Shown: positions 29,413 to 39,884, counted from the first letter of the stretch. The stretch is 64,000 nucleotides of DNA from Sodalis sp. dw_96 (GCF_018449575.1 NZ_JAAVUT010000004.1:62001-126000); one strand, 5' to 3'. Translations and numbers: made by a program. The notes: a model not told the origin generated them from the sequence alone.

Positions 29413-30362
29413 GCTTTATTCTCCTTCAGCACCGATGCGGCATTCCGTTTTGCCACCCAGGCACAAAGTAACGGGGTCAGGATGGCGGTGGTAATCACCG
29501 AGGCGGCAATCAGGGGCGCCGCCGCCGCCGCGGCCGACGCCATGGAAGGATCGGCCTGAGCAATGGCCAACGGCGTCGCCACGGCGTTGCCCGCGGTGCT
29601 TGACGCCGCGGCGCCGGCGATACCGGAGCCCCCCACCAGCCGATCGACCCGGATATTAAAGAAACCGCCCAGGACCGTCACCAGAACACCCAGTACGACC
29701 CCCGCCACCCCGCCCTTCACCAGCATATCAAGATTGATGCCTGCTCCCAGGGCAAAAGCGAACAGAGGAATCAAAATCGGACCGCCGCGCGTGAGAAAAT
29801 CACGCATTTGATGATCAAGATTCCCTAGAATCATGCCCACCAGTATCGGCACCAGCACCGCCACCAAGGCCATAAACGGAATATTGGCCATACCCGCCGC
29901 CCCCAGGGCTATCATGGTAAACAGCGGACCGTCGCCAAGGGACAAAATGGAAATGGCGCCGAGATCCCGCTCGTTGCCGTACTCCCCCACCAGCGCGGCG
30001 TAAAGGCCGCCGTTGGCATTCGCCATCGCCACGATGACCGTCAGGCTGGAGAGGCCGTAAATGCCGCCGGTACCGAAGATATGTTCAATGCCGAATCCCA
30101 ATACAACCCCCACCAACACCTTGGTCACCGTGATGGTAGTCCCCTGCAGCAACGCCCGGGGAGCGGCCTTGAAACTGATTCCCGCACCCATGCAGAGTAA
30201 AAACGCCCCGATCAGCGGCAAGGCGCCATGCTTAAACAGCGCCGAGGTAAAGCCTCCGATCTCCAATGATTGCGGAGCAAAGGTATTGAGTAAGGCGGCG
30301 AGAATCAGCGGGACCAGCATCATGCCCCCAGGCACTCTCTCGATAGTGGCTTTGATTTTCAT
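29409..30362 (-). CDS. KdgT-like sugar acid permease
   Basis: A 317-residue membrane protein of the 2-keto-3-deoxygluconate permease (KdgT) family with about ten helices. Motifs such as LCMGAGISFKAAPRAL and AAASSTAGNAVATP are visible. As first gene of a threonate-type operon, it probably imports the four-carbon acid sugar instead of ketodeoxygluconate. The start at 30362 is preceded by GAGGGCAAA. A near-perfect palindrome lies just upstream. Confidence 0.85.
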   Translation of the reverse strand: MKIKATIERVPGGMMLVPLILAALLNTFAPQSLEIGGFTSALFKHGALPLIGAFLLCMGAGISFKAAPRALLQGTTITVTKVLVGVVLGFGIEHIFGTGGIYGLSSLTVIVAMANANGGLYAALVGEYGNERDLGAISILSLGDGPLFTMIALGAAGMANIPFMALVAVLVPILVGMILGNLDHQMRDFLTRGGPILIPLFAFALGAGINLDMLVKGGVAGVVLGVLVTVLGGFFNIRVDRLVGGSGIAGAAASSTAGNAVATPLAIAQADPSMASAAAAAAPLIAASVITTAILTPLLCAWVAKRNAASVLKENKA

Positions 30363-30374
30363 TTTGCCCTCATA

Positions 30375-30398
30375 ATTATGATTACATTTAATCATAAT
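30375..30398. promoter_or_regulatory. 24-bp palindrome, candidate operator of the threonate operon
   Basis: Two perfect 10-bp arms (ATTATGATTA / TAATCATAAT) flank CATT, just upstream of the transporter start. This suits the DeoR-family regulator encoded at the end of the operon. Binding is inferred. Confidence 0.65.
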
Positions 30399-30491
30399 GA
30401 TTATATTGAGTCAAAACTAAAAAAATGCGATCTGGATCTGATTATTACCCGTCATAATAAACAGAATCAATTTTAAATAAGATTATTTTGA

Positions 30492-30507
30492 TTGTATTAA
30501 ATCACAA
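30492..30507. promoter_or_regulatory. possible CRP site upstream of threonate operon
   Basis: TTGTATTAAATCACAA has one good half (TCACA) and one weak half compared with TGTGA-N6-TCACA. It is ~130 bases upstream of the transporter start. Only a tentative call. Confidence 0.35.
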
Positions 30508-30621
30508 TAGCGCAATCCGCACGCGCATGATCAGCAAAAAAGCGTAACCGCTATACCGACGGCATTAAGCGTTGAAAGGAACGTATAGTGAAACAAGCGC
30601 GTGTGAAGGAAGCATAGGCTG

Positions 30622-30895
30622 AAGCGGGCGTGTTAAAGGGAGAGCGTGCCGACAGGGCCGAAGCGGGCGTGTTAAAGGGAGAGCGTGCCGACAGGGCCGA
30701 AGCGGGCGTGGTTTTTCCGCCCGCCGGAGTGCGCCTAGTAGGGTGGGCCCGCGACCATCGATCGTGCAACGAGCCTGTTAAAGGGAGACCATGCTGATGG
30801 GGCCGAAGCGGGCGTGGTTTTTCCCCCCGCCGGAGCGCCCCATAGTACGGTGGGCCCGCGACCATCGATCGTGCAACGAGCCTGTTAAAGGGAGA
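30622..30895 (+). repeat. hairpin repeat cluster A
   Basis: This holds two copies of an unnamed intergenic element, plus a 39-bp tandem duplication of its left flank (30622 and 30661). Each copy has the flank GTTAAAGGGAGA, a hairpin with loop TGGTTTTTC, and a right flank ending GGGCCCGC. Hairpins are at 30702-30724 (GCGGGCG/CGCCCGC) and 30808-30830 (one mismatch). It lies between serA and the transporter gene and accounts for most of this 576-base gap. Confidence 0.85.
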
Positions 30896-30916
30896 AAGGT
30901 ATCCCACAAGGCGCCC

Positions 30917-30932
30917 GGCCCCGCTCGGGGCC
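30917..30932 (-). terminator. GC-rich stem-loop after serA
   Basis: GGCCCC / GGGGCC with a 4-base loop lies 7 bases after the serA stop. There is no T-run, so it may slow or end transcription only in part. Confidence 0.35.
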
Positions 30933-30938
30933 GAACAC

Positions 30939-32171
30939 TCAGTACAGCAAACGAGCGCGGATCGTGCCGGGTATCGCCTTAAGCAATTGCAAAGCGGTAT
31001 TTTCCGCATCGGTTTCCACATCGATTACCACATAGCCGATTTCCGGCGTGGTTTGCAGATACTGGGCGGCAATATTGATGCTCTGTTCGGCAAAAATCTG
31101 GTTTATACGAGTCAGGATACCGGGACGGTTCTCATGAATATGCAACAGCCGGCTGACGTTTTTCCCATGCTCCGGTAAAGAAACCTCCGGGAAATTCACC
31201 GCCGACAGGGTAGAGCCGTTATCGGAATATTTAACCAGTTTACCGGCCACTTCCGTACCGATGTTCTCCTGCGCTTCCTGGGTCGACCCGCCGATATGCG
31301 GCGTCAGGATTACATTGTCAAACTCGCACAGAGGGGAATTGAACGGATCGGCATTGGTGGCGGGTTCCTCAGGGAACACATCCACGGCGGCGCCGCCAAG
31401 ATGCTTAGCGGCCAACGCATCGCACAGCGCCGGAATATCCACCACCGTACCGCGGGCGGCGTTGATAAACAACGCGCCTTTCTTCATATGGCCAAATTCC
31501 GCCTCCCCCATCATATTACGGGTGGAGTGGGTATCAGGCACGTGCAGGGTCACCACATCGCTGATGCTCAGCAATTCCGGCAGCGATTCCACCTGATGGG
31601 CATTACCCAGCGGCAGCTTACTCTCGATATCATAAAAGTAGACCTGCATACCCAGGCTTTCCGCCAGGACACCCAGTTGCGTACCGATGTGACCATAACC
31701 GATGATGCCCAGCTTTTTCCCCCGGGCCTCGAAGCTGCCCTGCGCCTGTTTGTTCCACTGGCCGCGATGGGCTTTGGCATTGGCTTCCGGCACGCCGCGG
31801 ATCATCAGCAGCATCTCGCCGATCACCAGCTCAGCCACGGATCGCGTATTGGAAAAAGGCGCATTGAACACCGGCACACCCCGTTTCAGGGCGGCTATGA
31901 GATCAACCTGATTGGTGCCGATACAAAAGCAGCCCACCGCCACCAATTTCTCCGCGGCGGCAAACACCTCTTCCGTCAAATTGGTGCGGGATCGGATGCC
32001 GACAAAATGCGCATCGCGAATAGATGCCTTCAGTGATTCGGTGTCCAATGCGCCTTTATGGTATTCAATATTGGTATAACCGGCATGCCGCAGATTATCG
32101 ATGGCGGTCTGATGGACGCCCTCTACCAATAAAAATTTGATTTTGTCTTTTTCCAACGATACTTTCGCCAT
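30939..32171 (-). CDS. serA: SerA, D-3-phosphoglycerate dehydrogenase
   Basis: A 410-residue enzyme that makes the first step of serine synthesis from 3-phosphoglycerate, the same length as in E. coli. The NAD site GIIGYGHIGTQLGVLAES, catalytic HIGGSTQEAQ and a C-terminal ACT domain (~residues 338-410, HENRPGILTRINQIF) that binds serine as inhibitor are present. It is a single gene. Confidence 0.98.
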   Translation of the reverse strand: MAKVSLEKDKIKFLLVEGVHQTAIDNLRHAGYTNIEYHKGALDTESLKASIRDAHFVGIRSRTNLTEEVFAAAEKLVAVGCFCIGTNQVDLIAALKRGVPVFNAPFSNTRSVAELVIGEMLLMIRGVPEANAKAHRGQWNKQAQGSFEARGKKLGIIGYGHIGTQLGVLAESLGMQVYFYDIESKLPLGNAHQVESLPELLSISDVVTLHVPDTHSTRNMMGEAEFGHMKKGALFINAARGTVVDIPALCDALAAKHLGGAAVDVFPEEPATNADPFNSPLCEFDNVILTPHIGGSTQEAQENIGTEVAGKLVKYSDNGSTLSAVNFPEVSLPEHGKNVSRLLHIHENRPGILTRINQIFAEQSINIAAQYLQTTPEIGYVVIDVETDAENTALQLLKAIPGTIRARLLY

Positions 32172-32506
32172 TTCCCGACCCTTTTTGATACTTCAGAAGC
32201 GGCTGTAAAACACAGCACCCGGACAAAATAACAAATATTGCCGCATCGGCAAGTTCATTAAGTTATGTGCGCAGAGCATAAGAGACGAACATAAGTGATT
32301 GCTATGGATAATTCCTCTGGAGGGACAGGAATGCGTCCTATATATGGCAATAAAATGACCGGTATGTGATATTTATCACTGAATTTCAGACAAAGAATTA
32401 AAAGATGCTATGTAAACAAAATTAACACTTACCCCGCTGCCACAAGCAAGCCGCCGATGATGAAAATCATCATCGCCGCCCTGCCCGCGCAAGGTAATTC
32501 CGGCAC
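32172..32506. other. serA promoter region and rpiA 3' region
   Basis: The 335-base gap upstream of serA and downstream of rpiA has no gene. A stem-loop (CGATGATG / CATCATCG, loop AAAAT) at 32455-32475 lies after the rpiA stop, without a T-run. No further feature is recognised. Confidence 0.5.
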
Positions 32507-33163
32507 TTATTCGAGAACCTTGACCCCTTGCGGGGTGCCTATCAGCGCCACGTCCGCGCCGCGCCGCGCAAACAAGCCGACGGTAACCACGCCGGGCAGG
32601 CTGTTGATTTTATCTTCCAGCGCCACCGCGTCCAGGATACGGAGGTTACGCACATCAAGGATGATATTGCCGTTATCCGTCACCACACCCTGGCGATATT
32701 CGGGCAAACCGCCCAGCTTCACCAGCTCACGGGCCACATAGGACCGCGCCATGGGAATCACTTCCACCGGCAGGGGAAAGCTACCCAATATATCCACTTG
32801 TTTTGAGGCATCGACAATGCAGATAAACCGTCGCGCCACCGCGGAGATGATTTTTTCCCGGGTCAGCGCCGCGCCGCCGCCTTTGATCATCTGCATATGG
32901 CTGTTGATTTCATCCGCCCCGTCAACATAGATATCCAGTGAATCCACGCTGTTTAAATCAAGCAATGGAATACCCAGTGCTTTTAATTTCGCCGACGACG
33001 CCTCAGAGCTGGATACCGCCCCGTCTATCTGGTGTTTCATCGTGCCCAGCGCGTCAATAAAATGCGCGGCGGTGGAACCGGTGCCGACCCCGACAATGGT
33101 ACCGGGTTGCACGTATTTTAATGCCGCCCAGCCCACCGCTTTTTTCAGTTCATCCTGCGTCAT
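32507..33163 (-). CDS. rpiA: RpiA, ribose-5-phosphate isomerase A
   Basis: A 218-residue isomerase that interconverts ribose 5-phosphate and ribulose 5-phosphate. Phosphate-binding [12 protein letters not shown], catalytic YVDGADEIN and [11 protein letters not shown] are present. It is divergent from argP. Confidence 0.98.
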   Translation of the reverse strand: MTQDELKKAVGWAALKYVQPGTIVGVGTGSTAAHFIDALGTMKHQIDGAVSSSEASSAKLKALGIPLLDLNSVDSLDIYVDGADEINSHMQMIKGGGAALTREKIISAVARRFICIVDASKQVDILGSFPLPVEVIPMARSYVARELVKLGGLPEYRQGVVTDNGNIILDVRNLRILDAVALEDKINSLPGVVTVGLFARRGADVALIGTPQGVKVLE

Positions 33164-33340
33164 GGTATGTTTTGCCTGTGGAAACCCATCTTGTGCGTAT
33201 TATAAAGCAATATTCAGCCAAAAAGCTTGTATTCCGCCGCAACGGTACGCACGGGCATCACCGTTAAGATTTTAAGACCTTAACGGGGCAAAACTATGGC
33301 ATAGTGCAGGGATATACCGACGTTAGGGGACGAAGATTTA

Positions 33341-34234
33341 ATGAAACGCCCGGACTATCGAACGCTGCAGGCGCTCGACGCCGTGATACGTGAACGAGGT
33401 TTCGAACGTGCCGCGCAGAAACTCTGTATAACGCAATCCGCGGTATCGCAGCGTATTAAACAATTGGAAAACCTGTTCGGCCAGCCGCTGCTGGTACGGA
33501 CCGTCCCGCCCCGGCCAACGGAACAGGGCCAAAAGCTGTTGGCATTATTGCATCAGGTTGAATTGCTGGAAGATGAATGGCTTGGCAGCGATAACGGCGG
33601 CGACACCCCCCTGCTGTTATCCCTGGCGGTTAATGCCGATAGCTTGGCCACCTGGCTGCTGCCGGCGCTGAAACCGGTGCTGACCGATTCGCCCATCCGG
33701 CTCAATTTGCAGGTGGAGGATGAAACCCGTACTCAGGAACGCTTACGGCGTGGTGAAGTGGTGGGAGCGGTGAGTATCCAGCCACAGCCGCTGCCCAGTT
33801 GCCTGGTGGACCAATTGGGCGCCCTCGATTACCTGTTCGTGGCCTCGAAACCTTTTGCCGACCGCTACTTCCCGAACGGCGTCACCCGCAGCGCGCTGCT
33901 GAAAGCGCCGGCGGTGGCGTTCGATCATCTCGACGATATGCACCAGGCGTTTTTGCAGCAAAACTTCGATCTGCCGCCGGGCAGCGTACCCTGCCATATC
34001 GTCAACTCGTCGGAAGCGTTTGTCCAACTGGCCCGCCAGGGCACCACCTGTTGCATGATCCCCCATCTGCAAATCGAAAGGGAACTGGACAACGGCGAGC
34101 TGATTGATCTCACGCCGGGGCTGTTCCAGCGCCGGATGCTGTTCTGGCATCGTTTTGCGCCGGAAAGCCGGATGATGCGTAAAGTGACCGATGCCTTGCT
34201 ATCCTATGGACGCAAGGCGCTGCGCCAGGTTTAA
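33341..34234 (+). CDS. argP: ArgP (IciA), LysR-family regulator
   Basis: A 297-residue LysR-type regulator matching E. coli ArgP in length. The HTH shows [24 protein letters not shown]. In E. coli it activates argO for arginine export in response to arginine and lysine. Here argO is 1 kb downstream on the other strand. Its stop overlaps the yggE stop on the other strand by 4 bases. Confidence 0.96.
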   Translation: MKRPDYRTLQALDAVIRERGFERAAQKLCITQSAVSQRIKQLENLFGQPLLVRTVPPRPTEQGQKLLALLHQVELLEDEWLGSDNGGDTPLLLSLAVNADSLATWLLPALKPVLTDSPIRLNLQVEDETRTQERLRRGEVVGAVSIQPQPLPSCLVDQLGALDYLFVASKPFADRYFPNGVTRSALLKAPAVAFDHLDDMHQAFLQQNFDLPPGSVPCHIVNSSEAFVQLARQGTTCCMIPHLQIERELDNGELIDLTPGLFQRRMLFWHRFAPESRMMRKVTDALLSYGRKALRQV

Positions 34235-34956
34235 GGCTGGGGCCGCAGCTCGAACACCACGTCCACCTGATCGTCGAAACGGATGGTTTGCTGCGCGTAG
34301 GTTTGCGCGGCATCGGTTTGCGCCATGGCGTCATTGGCTTTGAACATCCGGGCCACCGGCATCGGCTGAAAGTTTGACACATGGTAGCGGATACTGAATA
34401 TAGGCCCCAACTGGGTATTGAAGCCCGCAGCCAGCGCGCGGGCCTGGGAGGTGGCGTTTGCCATGGCCTGCGCAAGCGCCTTGTCGCGATAGGCGCCCGG
34501 ATTGGCGACCCCAAACTCCACCGCCCTGATTTCGTTCAGGCCGGATTTCAGCGCGCCGTCCAGTATCTCATTGAGTTTATCCAGCTGCCGCACCGTAACC
34601 TGTACCTGGCGCACCGCACGGTAACCTCGAAGCACCGATTCGCCGGTTTTCAGGAAATCATAGTCGGGTTGGATCAGGAGATTGGCGGCAAAAATGTCTC
34701 GCTTTTCAACACCGCTTTTCGCCAGGAAATCAAAATATTGCGCCACGCGCGCATCGGCCTGATTTTTGGCATCGCCGGCGTCCTTGGACGAGATGGACAC
34801 CACAATGGTCAGGGTGGCGATATCCGGCACCGCCTCCACGCTCGCAGTCCCCGAGGTAATCACATGGGGCCCGGCGGGCAGCTCCGCGGCCGGCGCCTGG
34901 GTCGATAGTACTCCCCACCCCACTATGGCGGCTAATGCCAATGCCTTTACCTTCAT
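34231..34956 (-). CDS. yggE: YggE, SIMPL-domain periplasmic protein
   Basis: A 241-residue exported protein. The signal peptide [23 protein letters not shown] is followed by a SIMPL domain ([18 protein letters not shown]). E. coli YggE is linked to oxidative stress tolerance. The start at 34956 follows ACGGGAGG; a longer frame adds 32 residues. Confidence 0.92.
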   Translation of the reverse strand: MKVKALALAAIVGWGVLSTQAPAAELPAGPHVITSGTASVEAVPDIATLTIVVSISSKDAGDAKNQADARVAQYFDFLAKSGVEKRDIFAANLLIQPDYDFLKTGESVLRGYRAVRQVQVTVRQLDKLNEILDGALKSGLNEIRAVEFGVANPGAYRDKALAQAMANATSQARALAAGFNTQLGPIFSIRYHVSNFQPMPVARMFKANDAMAQTDAAQTYAQQTIRFDDQVDVVFELRPQP

Positions 34957-35183
34957 GATACCTCCCGTCGAGTTGAATTGCGTATGTACCCGCCGTCTTT
35001 CAGGTTGCGGCAAGGCGGCACGTTGAACGCTATTGCTGATGCAGCATATCATTACCGATTTTCGTCTTGTGGCCAGGTTATTTGCAGATATTTACCGTTT
35101 GGTTATGCTGCGCAGGCAGCTTAACGCACCGTACATCCGATAAAATATAGGAGGAGTCTTCAATCGGGGCATTTGAGACAACC

Positions 35184-35310
35184 TATACCCTATAGATTTC
35201 GAGTTGCGGGCAGGCGGCAAGCGAGAGAACCCCGATGAGCTTACACAAGTAAGTGATTCGGGTGAACGAACGCAGCCAACACACCTGCAACTTGAAACAT
35301 GACGGGTATA
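35184..35310. repeat. ERIC element, 127 bp, overlapping the argO 3' end
   Basis: A complete 127-bp ERIC from TATACCC to GGGTATA, with the core AAGTAAGTGATTCGGGTGA (somewhat diverged). It spans the last ~70 bases of the argO reading frame and supplies its stop codon. Confidence 0.93.
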
Positions 35311-35939
35311 GTCGGCCACGATAGCGGCCAGGCCTGGAAAGCCAGCTTCAACGCCACCATCCACATGACGATCCCCACAAACAGTTGGATGCCCCGTTGT
35401 ACCGGCGGCCGGTTCAGCCAGGGGGAGAGACGCGCCGACAGCAGAGCCAGTGCGTAAAACCAGACCACGGAGGCGCCGATGGAGCCGGCGGCAAAAAAAC
35501 GTCGCGCCATGGGCTCTAACTGGCCGCCGAGGCTGCCCAGCACCACCAGGGTATCCAGATAGACGTGGGGATTGAGCCAGGTCACCGCCAGCATGGTAAT
35601 GACCACGCGTCGCCGGGTTGAGGGGCGCATTTCGGTTTGGGACGCTATTGCCCCGCCGCCGCGCCAGGCATGTCTGACGGCGGTATAGCCATAGACGGTG
35701 AGAAAGATCACTCCGGCCAGGGTGACCCCTTGCAGCAGGATGGACGATCGCGACAGCAGCGCGCTGCCGCCGAATACGCCCGCCATAATCAGTATCATGT
35801 CGCTGAGCAGGCACAGGGAAGCGATCAGCAGGTGGTGTTGCCGCCGGATGCCTTGATTCATCACCAGCACATTTTGTGGTCCCAGCGGGACTATGGTCGC
35901 CATGCCCAGGGCAAATCCCTGGAAAAATATTGCCAACAC
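35241..35939 (-). CDS. argO: ArgO, arginine exporter with ERIC-encoded C-terminus
   Basis: A 232-residue LysE-family exporter with about six membrane helices. The N-terminal [25 protein letters not shown] and [16 protein letters not shown] motifs match E. coli ArgO (211 residues). It exports arginine, and ArgP is the expected activator. The last 23 codons, from [14 protein letters not shown] to the stop, lie inside an ERIC, so the natural C-terminus was replaced. The transmembrane core is intact, so the protein is probably functional. Confidence 0.93.
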   Translation of the reverse strand: MLAIFFQGFALGMATIVPLGPQNVLVMNQGIRRQHHLLIASLCLLSDMILIMAGVFGGSALLSRSSILLQGVTLAGVIFLTVYGYTAVRHAWRGGGAIASQTEMRPSTRRRVVITMLAVTWLNPHVYLDTLVVLGSLGGQLEPMARRFFAAGSIGASVVWFYALALLSARLSPWLNRPPVQRGIQLFVGIVMWMVALKLAFQAWPLSWPTIPVMFQVAGVLAAFVHPNHLLV

Positions 35940-36045
35940 GCCGTATTCCTTCAGTTATTCAATAGCAAATACCGGCAGTGTAGTGAAAAGCGGCCATCAG
36001 TTGAAATGGAAATTTCTAATTAATAATTAGCAAAACTAATAATGA

Positions 36046-36056
36046 GGGGGGGGGGG
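36046..36056. repeat. run of eleven G
   Basis: An uninterrupted run of eleven G lies between argO and the hairpin repeats. It is outside any gene. Such runs slip easily in replication and sequencing. Confidence 0.8.
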
Positions 36057-36109
36057 TGGCCCGAGGGCAGCGGGCCGGGCTGCGGGGGGGCACCCATCAG
36101 CATCCGCTC

Positions 36110-36413
36110 ACGTTGACCGGCTCGTTGTCACGGTCGGTGATAGCGGGCCTACCGTGCTGTGGGCGCTCGGTCGGGCAGAAAAACCATGCCCGATTCGACC
36201 CGGCCTCAGCAAACGCGGTCTCCCTTTAACACGCGTTCACTTTGACAGGCTCGTTGTCAGGTTAGGTGATAGCGGGCCTAGCGCGCCGTAGGGCGCTCCG
36301 GCGGGCGGAAAAACCACGCCCGCTTCGACCCTATCGGCACGCTCTCCCTTTAACACGCGCTCACTTTGACAGGCTCGTTGTCATGTTCGGTGATCGCGGG
36401 CCTACCGTGCTGT
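36110..36413 (-). repeat. hairpin repeat cluster B
   Basis: Two full copies and one partial copy of the hairpin element, in the reverse sense to cluster A. Hairpins are at 36171-36193 (TCGGGCA/TGCCCGA) and 36301-36323 (GCGGGCG/CGCCCGC), loop GAAAAACCA. The partial copy at ~36380-36413 runs into the mscS stop. Together with the G-run it fills the 35940-36401 gap. Confidence 0.85.
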
Positions 36414-37319
36414 GGGATTGTCGGTCGCTGGAGCCGGTTTTTTGCTTTCGTCCTCGTTGGCGGCATTCTGCGGCTTGGGGGTGCGGTACATATGCACATC
36501 CATTTGCGAGTAAGGTATGCCGATTTGACGCTCATCGAAGGCATGTTTGAATTTTTCAAGCCAGTCAAAGTTCACATTTTGCAGGTCGCCGCTTTTCACC
36601 CAGGCCCGCACCATAAAATCCAGTGACGACGCCCCCAGATTATTAAGTCCCACGGTAATGCCCAGATTTTTCAGCACGCGGCTGTCCGCATTAATGATAT
36701 CGGTAATCACCTTTTTGACCGTATTGATATCAGCGTCGTAGCTGACGCTGATGGTGAGATTCACCAGCCGGTTAGGTTCGCGGGAAAAATTGGTGATATT
36801 GCCTGCCAGGATCTTATTATTGGGCAGTACGATCAGTAATCCGTCGTAGGTGCGCACGGTGGTGGAAAAAATCTGCACGATCAGCACCGTGCCGGCGGTA
36901 CCGGCGAAGTCCACATACTCGCCGGCGCGAAAGGGCCGGAAGGTCACCAGCAGGACCCCTGCGGCAAAATTGGACAGCGACCCTTGCAGGGCCAAACCCA
37001 CCGCCAGGCCGGCGGCGCCGATAACCGCGATGACCGAGGCGGTTTGAACGCCCACCCGCCCCAGCGCGGCGATCACCGTAAAGATGATGATGCCGTAACG
37101 GATAATCGCCGACAGGAAGTCAGCCACCGTGATATCGATGTGACGCGCCCGCATGAGTTGATTGATGGTGCGGGAAATCACTTTGGCGATAAGGATCCCG
37201 GCAATGAGGATGATGATGGCGGCAACGACATTCACCGCGTAAGAAACCAGTAACTGCTCGTTATTGGCCAGCCAGTTGCCGGCATGGTCGATTTTATCGA
37301 CGACGTTTAGGTCTTCCAT
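36402..37319 (-). CDS. mscS: MscS, small-conductance mechanosensitive channel
   Basis: A 305-residue inner-membrane channel that opens under hypo-osmotic shock. Three N-terminal helices include the pore helix region [20 protein letters not shown], followed by the cytoplasmic beta and alpha/beta cage. It is about 19 residues longer than E. coli MscS (286). The last residues TDNPTAR and the stop are encoded by a hairpin repeat. The start at 37319 follows CAGGAAAAC. Confidence 0.95.
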   Translation of the reverse strand: MEDLNVVDKIDHAGNWLANNEQLLVSYAVNVVAAIIILIAGILIAKVISRTINQLMRARHIDITVADFLSAIIRYGIIIFTVIAALGRVGVQTASVIAVIGAAGLAVGLALQGSLSNFAAGVLLVTFRPFRAGEYVDFAGTAGTVLIVQIFSTTVRTYDGLLIVLPNNKILAGNITNFSREPNRLVNLTISVSYDADINTVKKVITDIINADSRVLKNLGITVGLNNLGASSLDFMVRAWVKSGDLQNVNFDWLEKFKHAFDERQIGIPYSQMDVHMYRTPKPQNAANEDESKKPAPATDNPTAR

Positions 37320-37471
37320 TCTGTTTTCCTGCCCTCTGGTGTATTGCGAAAAAAAACCGGCCGGCCGTAACTGCCGACGACAACGGAGTTTCTTAAGCCT
37401 AACCAATAATCGTTTTCAGTGCCAATTTACGGCAGAAAAAAGAGCAGGAATATTCCTATATTTCATTATGT

Positions 37472-37499
37472 TAAAGGCCTCCAAATCGGAGGCCTTTTA
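37472..37499. terminator. bidirectional-type terminator after fbaA
   Basis: A 10-bp stem (AAAGGCCTCC / GGAGGCCTTT) with a 5-base loop lies 28 bases after the fbaA stop. Short T-runs follow on both strands. Confidence 0.7.
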
Positions 37500-37526
37500 T
37501 CAAAACATTTATTGCCGAACGGGAAA

Positions 37527-38603
37527 TTACAATACGTCGACAGCGTTCAGTTCATGGAATGCCAGTTCAAGACGGGCAGCCATGGACGCTTGGCCGGCAC
37601 GCAGCCAGGCGCGCGGATCGTAGTATTTCTTGTTTGGTTTATCGTCGCCTTCAGGGTTGCCCAACTGCGATTCCAGATAACCGGCGTTCTTGTGGTAGTA
37701 CTTCAGAATACCTTCCCAGGTTGCCCATTGGGTATCGGTATCGATGTTCATTTTAACCACGCCGTAGCTCACCGCTTCCTTGATTTCTTCCGGGGTGGAG
37801 CCCGAACCGCCGTGGAACACCAGGTTCAGGGAATTAGCCGGCAAGCCGTATTTTTCGGAAACGAATTTTTGCGAGTTATCCAGGATTTTCGGGGTCAGTT
37901 TCACGTTGCCCGGCTTGTAAACTCCATGCACGTTACCGAAAGAAGCGGCGATGGTGAAACGGGGGCTGATGGCATTCAACTTTTCATACGCATAAGCAAC
38001 GTCTTCCGGCTGGGTATACAGCGAAGAATTGTCCAAATGGCTGTTATCGACGCCGTCTTCTTCACCACCGGTGCAGCCCAGTTCGATTTCCAGGGTCATA
38101 TTGATCTTTGCCATACGGGCCAGATATTTACTGCAGATGGCAACGTTTTCTTCCAGCGGCTCTTCCGAAAGATCGATCATATGGGAAGAGAACAACGGCT
38201 TACCGGTCTTGGCGAAATGTTTTTCGCCGGCGTCAAGCAGGCCGTCAAGCCAGGGCAGCAGTTTTTTGGCGCAGTGGTCGGTGTGCAGGATGACCGGCAC
38301 GCCGTAATGTTCAGCCATATGGTGCACATGCAGCGCACCGGAAATAGCGCCCAGCACGGACGGAGTCTGGCCTTCAGCCTTCAGGCCTTTGCCGGCGATA
38401 AACGCCGCGCCGCCGTTGGAAAACTGAACGATGACCGGCGCGCGCACTTTGGCGGCGGCTTCCAGCACGGCATTGATTGAATCGGTGCCTACGCAGTTAG
38501 CGGCGGGCAGAGCAAAGTGGTTTTCCTTCGCTACGGCAAACACTTTCTGTACATCGTCACCGGTGATGACACCTGGTTTTACAATATCAAAAATCTTAGA
38601 CAT
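37527..38603 (-). CDS. fbaA: FbaA, class II fructose-bisphosphate aldolase
   Basis: A 358-residue zinc aldolase of glycolysis. HTDHCAKKLLPWLDG carries the catalytic aspartate and a zinc histidine, and VFHGGSGS binds phosphate. It is 117 bases downstream of pgk and probably co-transcribed. The start at 38603 (MSKIFDIVKPG) matches E. coli. Confidence 0.98.
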   Translation of the reverse strand: MSKIFDIVKPGVITGDDVQKVFAVAKENHFALPAANCVGTDSINAVLEAAAKVRAPVIVQFSNGGAAFIAGKGLKAEGQTPSVLGAISGALHVHHMAEHYGVPVILHTDHCAKKLLPWLDGLLDAGEKHFAKTGKPLFSSHMIDLSEEPLEENVAICSKYLARMAKINMTLEIELGCTGGEEDGVDNSHLDNSSLYTQPEDVAYAYEKLNAISPRFTIAASFGNVHGVYKPGNVKLTPKILDNSQKFVSEKYGLPANSLNLVFHGGSGSTPEEIKEAVSYGVVKMNIDTDTQWATWEGILKYYHKNAGYLESQLGNPEGDDKPNKKYYDPRAWLRAGQASMAARLELAFHELNAVDVL

Positions 38604-38720
38604 ATTGCTTTGTCCTGTTTTGTAGGCCATTAAAAAAGAGGAATCGGACACCGTTGCCCCGAACAGCCTTCGCAACGGCGGAAGCGGGCGCCGATGACGC
38701 GCGCCCGGCTGACCGTTGCG

Positions 38721-39884
38721 TTACTGTTTAGCGCGCTCTTCCAGCATTACCACGGCCGGCAGTTTTTTACCTTCCACAAACTCCAGGAACGCGCCGCCAC
38801 CGGTGGAAATATAGGAAATTTGATCGGCGATGCCGAACAGATCGATTGCCGCCAGGGTATCGCCGCCGCCTGCAATGGAGAAGGCTTCGCTTTCAGCGAT
38901 GGCCCTGGCGACGATTTCGGTACCTTTACGGAAATTAGGGAACTCAAACACACCTACCGGACCGTTCCAAAGAATGGTCTTGGCATTTTTCAGGATTTCC
39001 GCCAGCTGGGCGGCGGAGGCATCACCGATATCAAGCACCTGTTCATTATCTTTGATATCGCTGGCCGATTTCAGGGTCGCCGCGGCGGTTTCGGAGAATT
39101 CGGTGGCGACACGCACGTCGGCGGGCACCGGAATTTCACAGATTTGCAGCAGGCGTTTGGCTTCCGGGATCAGATCGGCTTCATACAGGGATTTACCGAC
39201 ATTGTGACCCTGGGCGGCGATAAAGGTATTGGCAATGCCGCCGCCGACAATCAGCTGGTCGGCAATTTTTGACAACGAGTCCAACACGGTCAGTTTAGTG
39301 GACACCTTGGAGCCGCCGACGATGGCAACCATCGGCCGCGCCGGGTTGCCCAGGGCTTTACCCAGCGCTTCGAGCTCATTGGACAGCAACGGACCGGCAC
39401 AGGCCACCGGGGCAAATTTGCCGACGCCGTGGGTGGACGCCTGGGCGCGATGGGCGGTGCCGAAGGCATCCATCACATAGACGTCGCACAGGGCGGCATA
39501 TTTTTTCGACAGGGTTTCGTCGTCTTTCTTTTCGCCTTTATTAAAGCGAACGTTTTCCAACACCACCAGCTCACCGGCGGCCACGTCCACGCCGTCCAGG
39601 TAATCCTTGGCCAGACGAACCGGTGACGACAGCTTTTCCTTCAGATAATTGACCACCGGCAGCAATGAGTATTCTTCATTATATTCGCCTTCGGTGGGAC
39701 GGCCGAGATGGGACGTTACCATTACATGCGCGCCTTGTTTTAGCGCGGCTTCGATGGTAGGTAATGAAGCGCGGATGCGCGCGTCCGACGTGACTTTCCC
39801 GTCTTTAACCGGAACATTCAGATCCGAACGGATAAGCACTCGTTTACCAGCCAGATCCAGATCAATCATCTTAATTACAGCCAT
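38721..39884 (-). CDS. pgk: Pgk, phosphoglycerate kinase
   Basis: A 387-residue glycolytic kinase, the same length as E. coli Pgk. The N-domain [16 protein letters not shown] and the C-domain GGGDTLAAI are conserved. In E. coli epd lies directly upstream; here no epd gene is present. Confidence 0.98.
   Translation of the reverse strand: MAVIKMIDLDLAGKRVLIRSDLNVPVKDGKVTSDARIRASLPTIEAALKQGAHVMVTSHLGRPTEGEYNEEYSLLPVVNYLKEKLSSPVRLAKDYLDGVDVAAGELVVLENVRFNKGEKKDDETLSKKYAALCDVYVMDAFGTAHRAQASTHGVGKFAPVACAGPLLSNELEALGKALGNPARPMVAIVGGSKVSTKLTVLDSLSKIADQLIVGGGIANTFIAAQGHNVGKSLYEADLIPEAKRLLQICEIPVPADVRVATEFSETAAATLKSASDIKDNEQVLDIGDASAAQLAEILKNAKTILWNGPVGVFEFPNFRKGTEIVARAIAESEAFSIAGGGDTLAAIDLFGIADQISYISTGGGAFLEFVEGKKLPAVVMLEERAKQ

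Noticed and set aside
30551-31021. Open frame made of repeated residues near serA
   Set aside because: It is a translation of the hairpin repeats and the end of serA, not a gene.
36402-37319. mscS as a pseudogene because of the altered 3' end
   Set aside because: All channel domains are present and only a short tail is changed.
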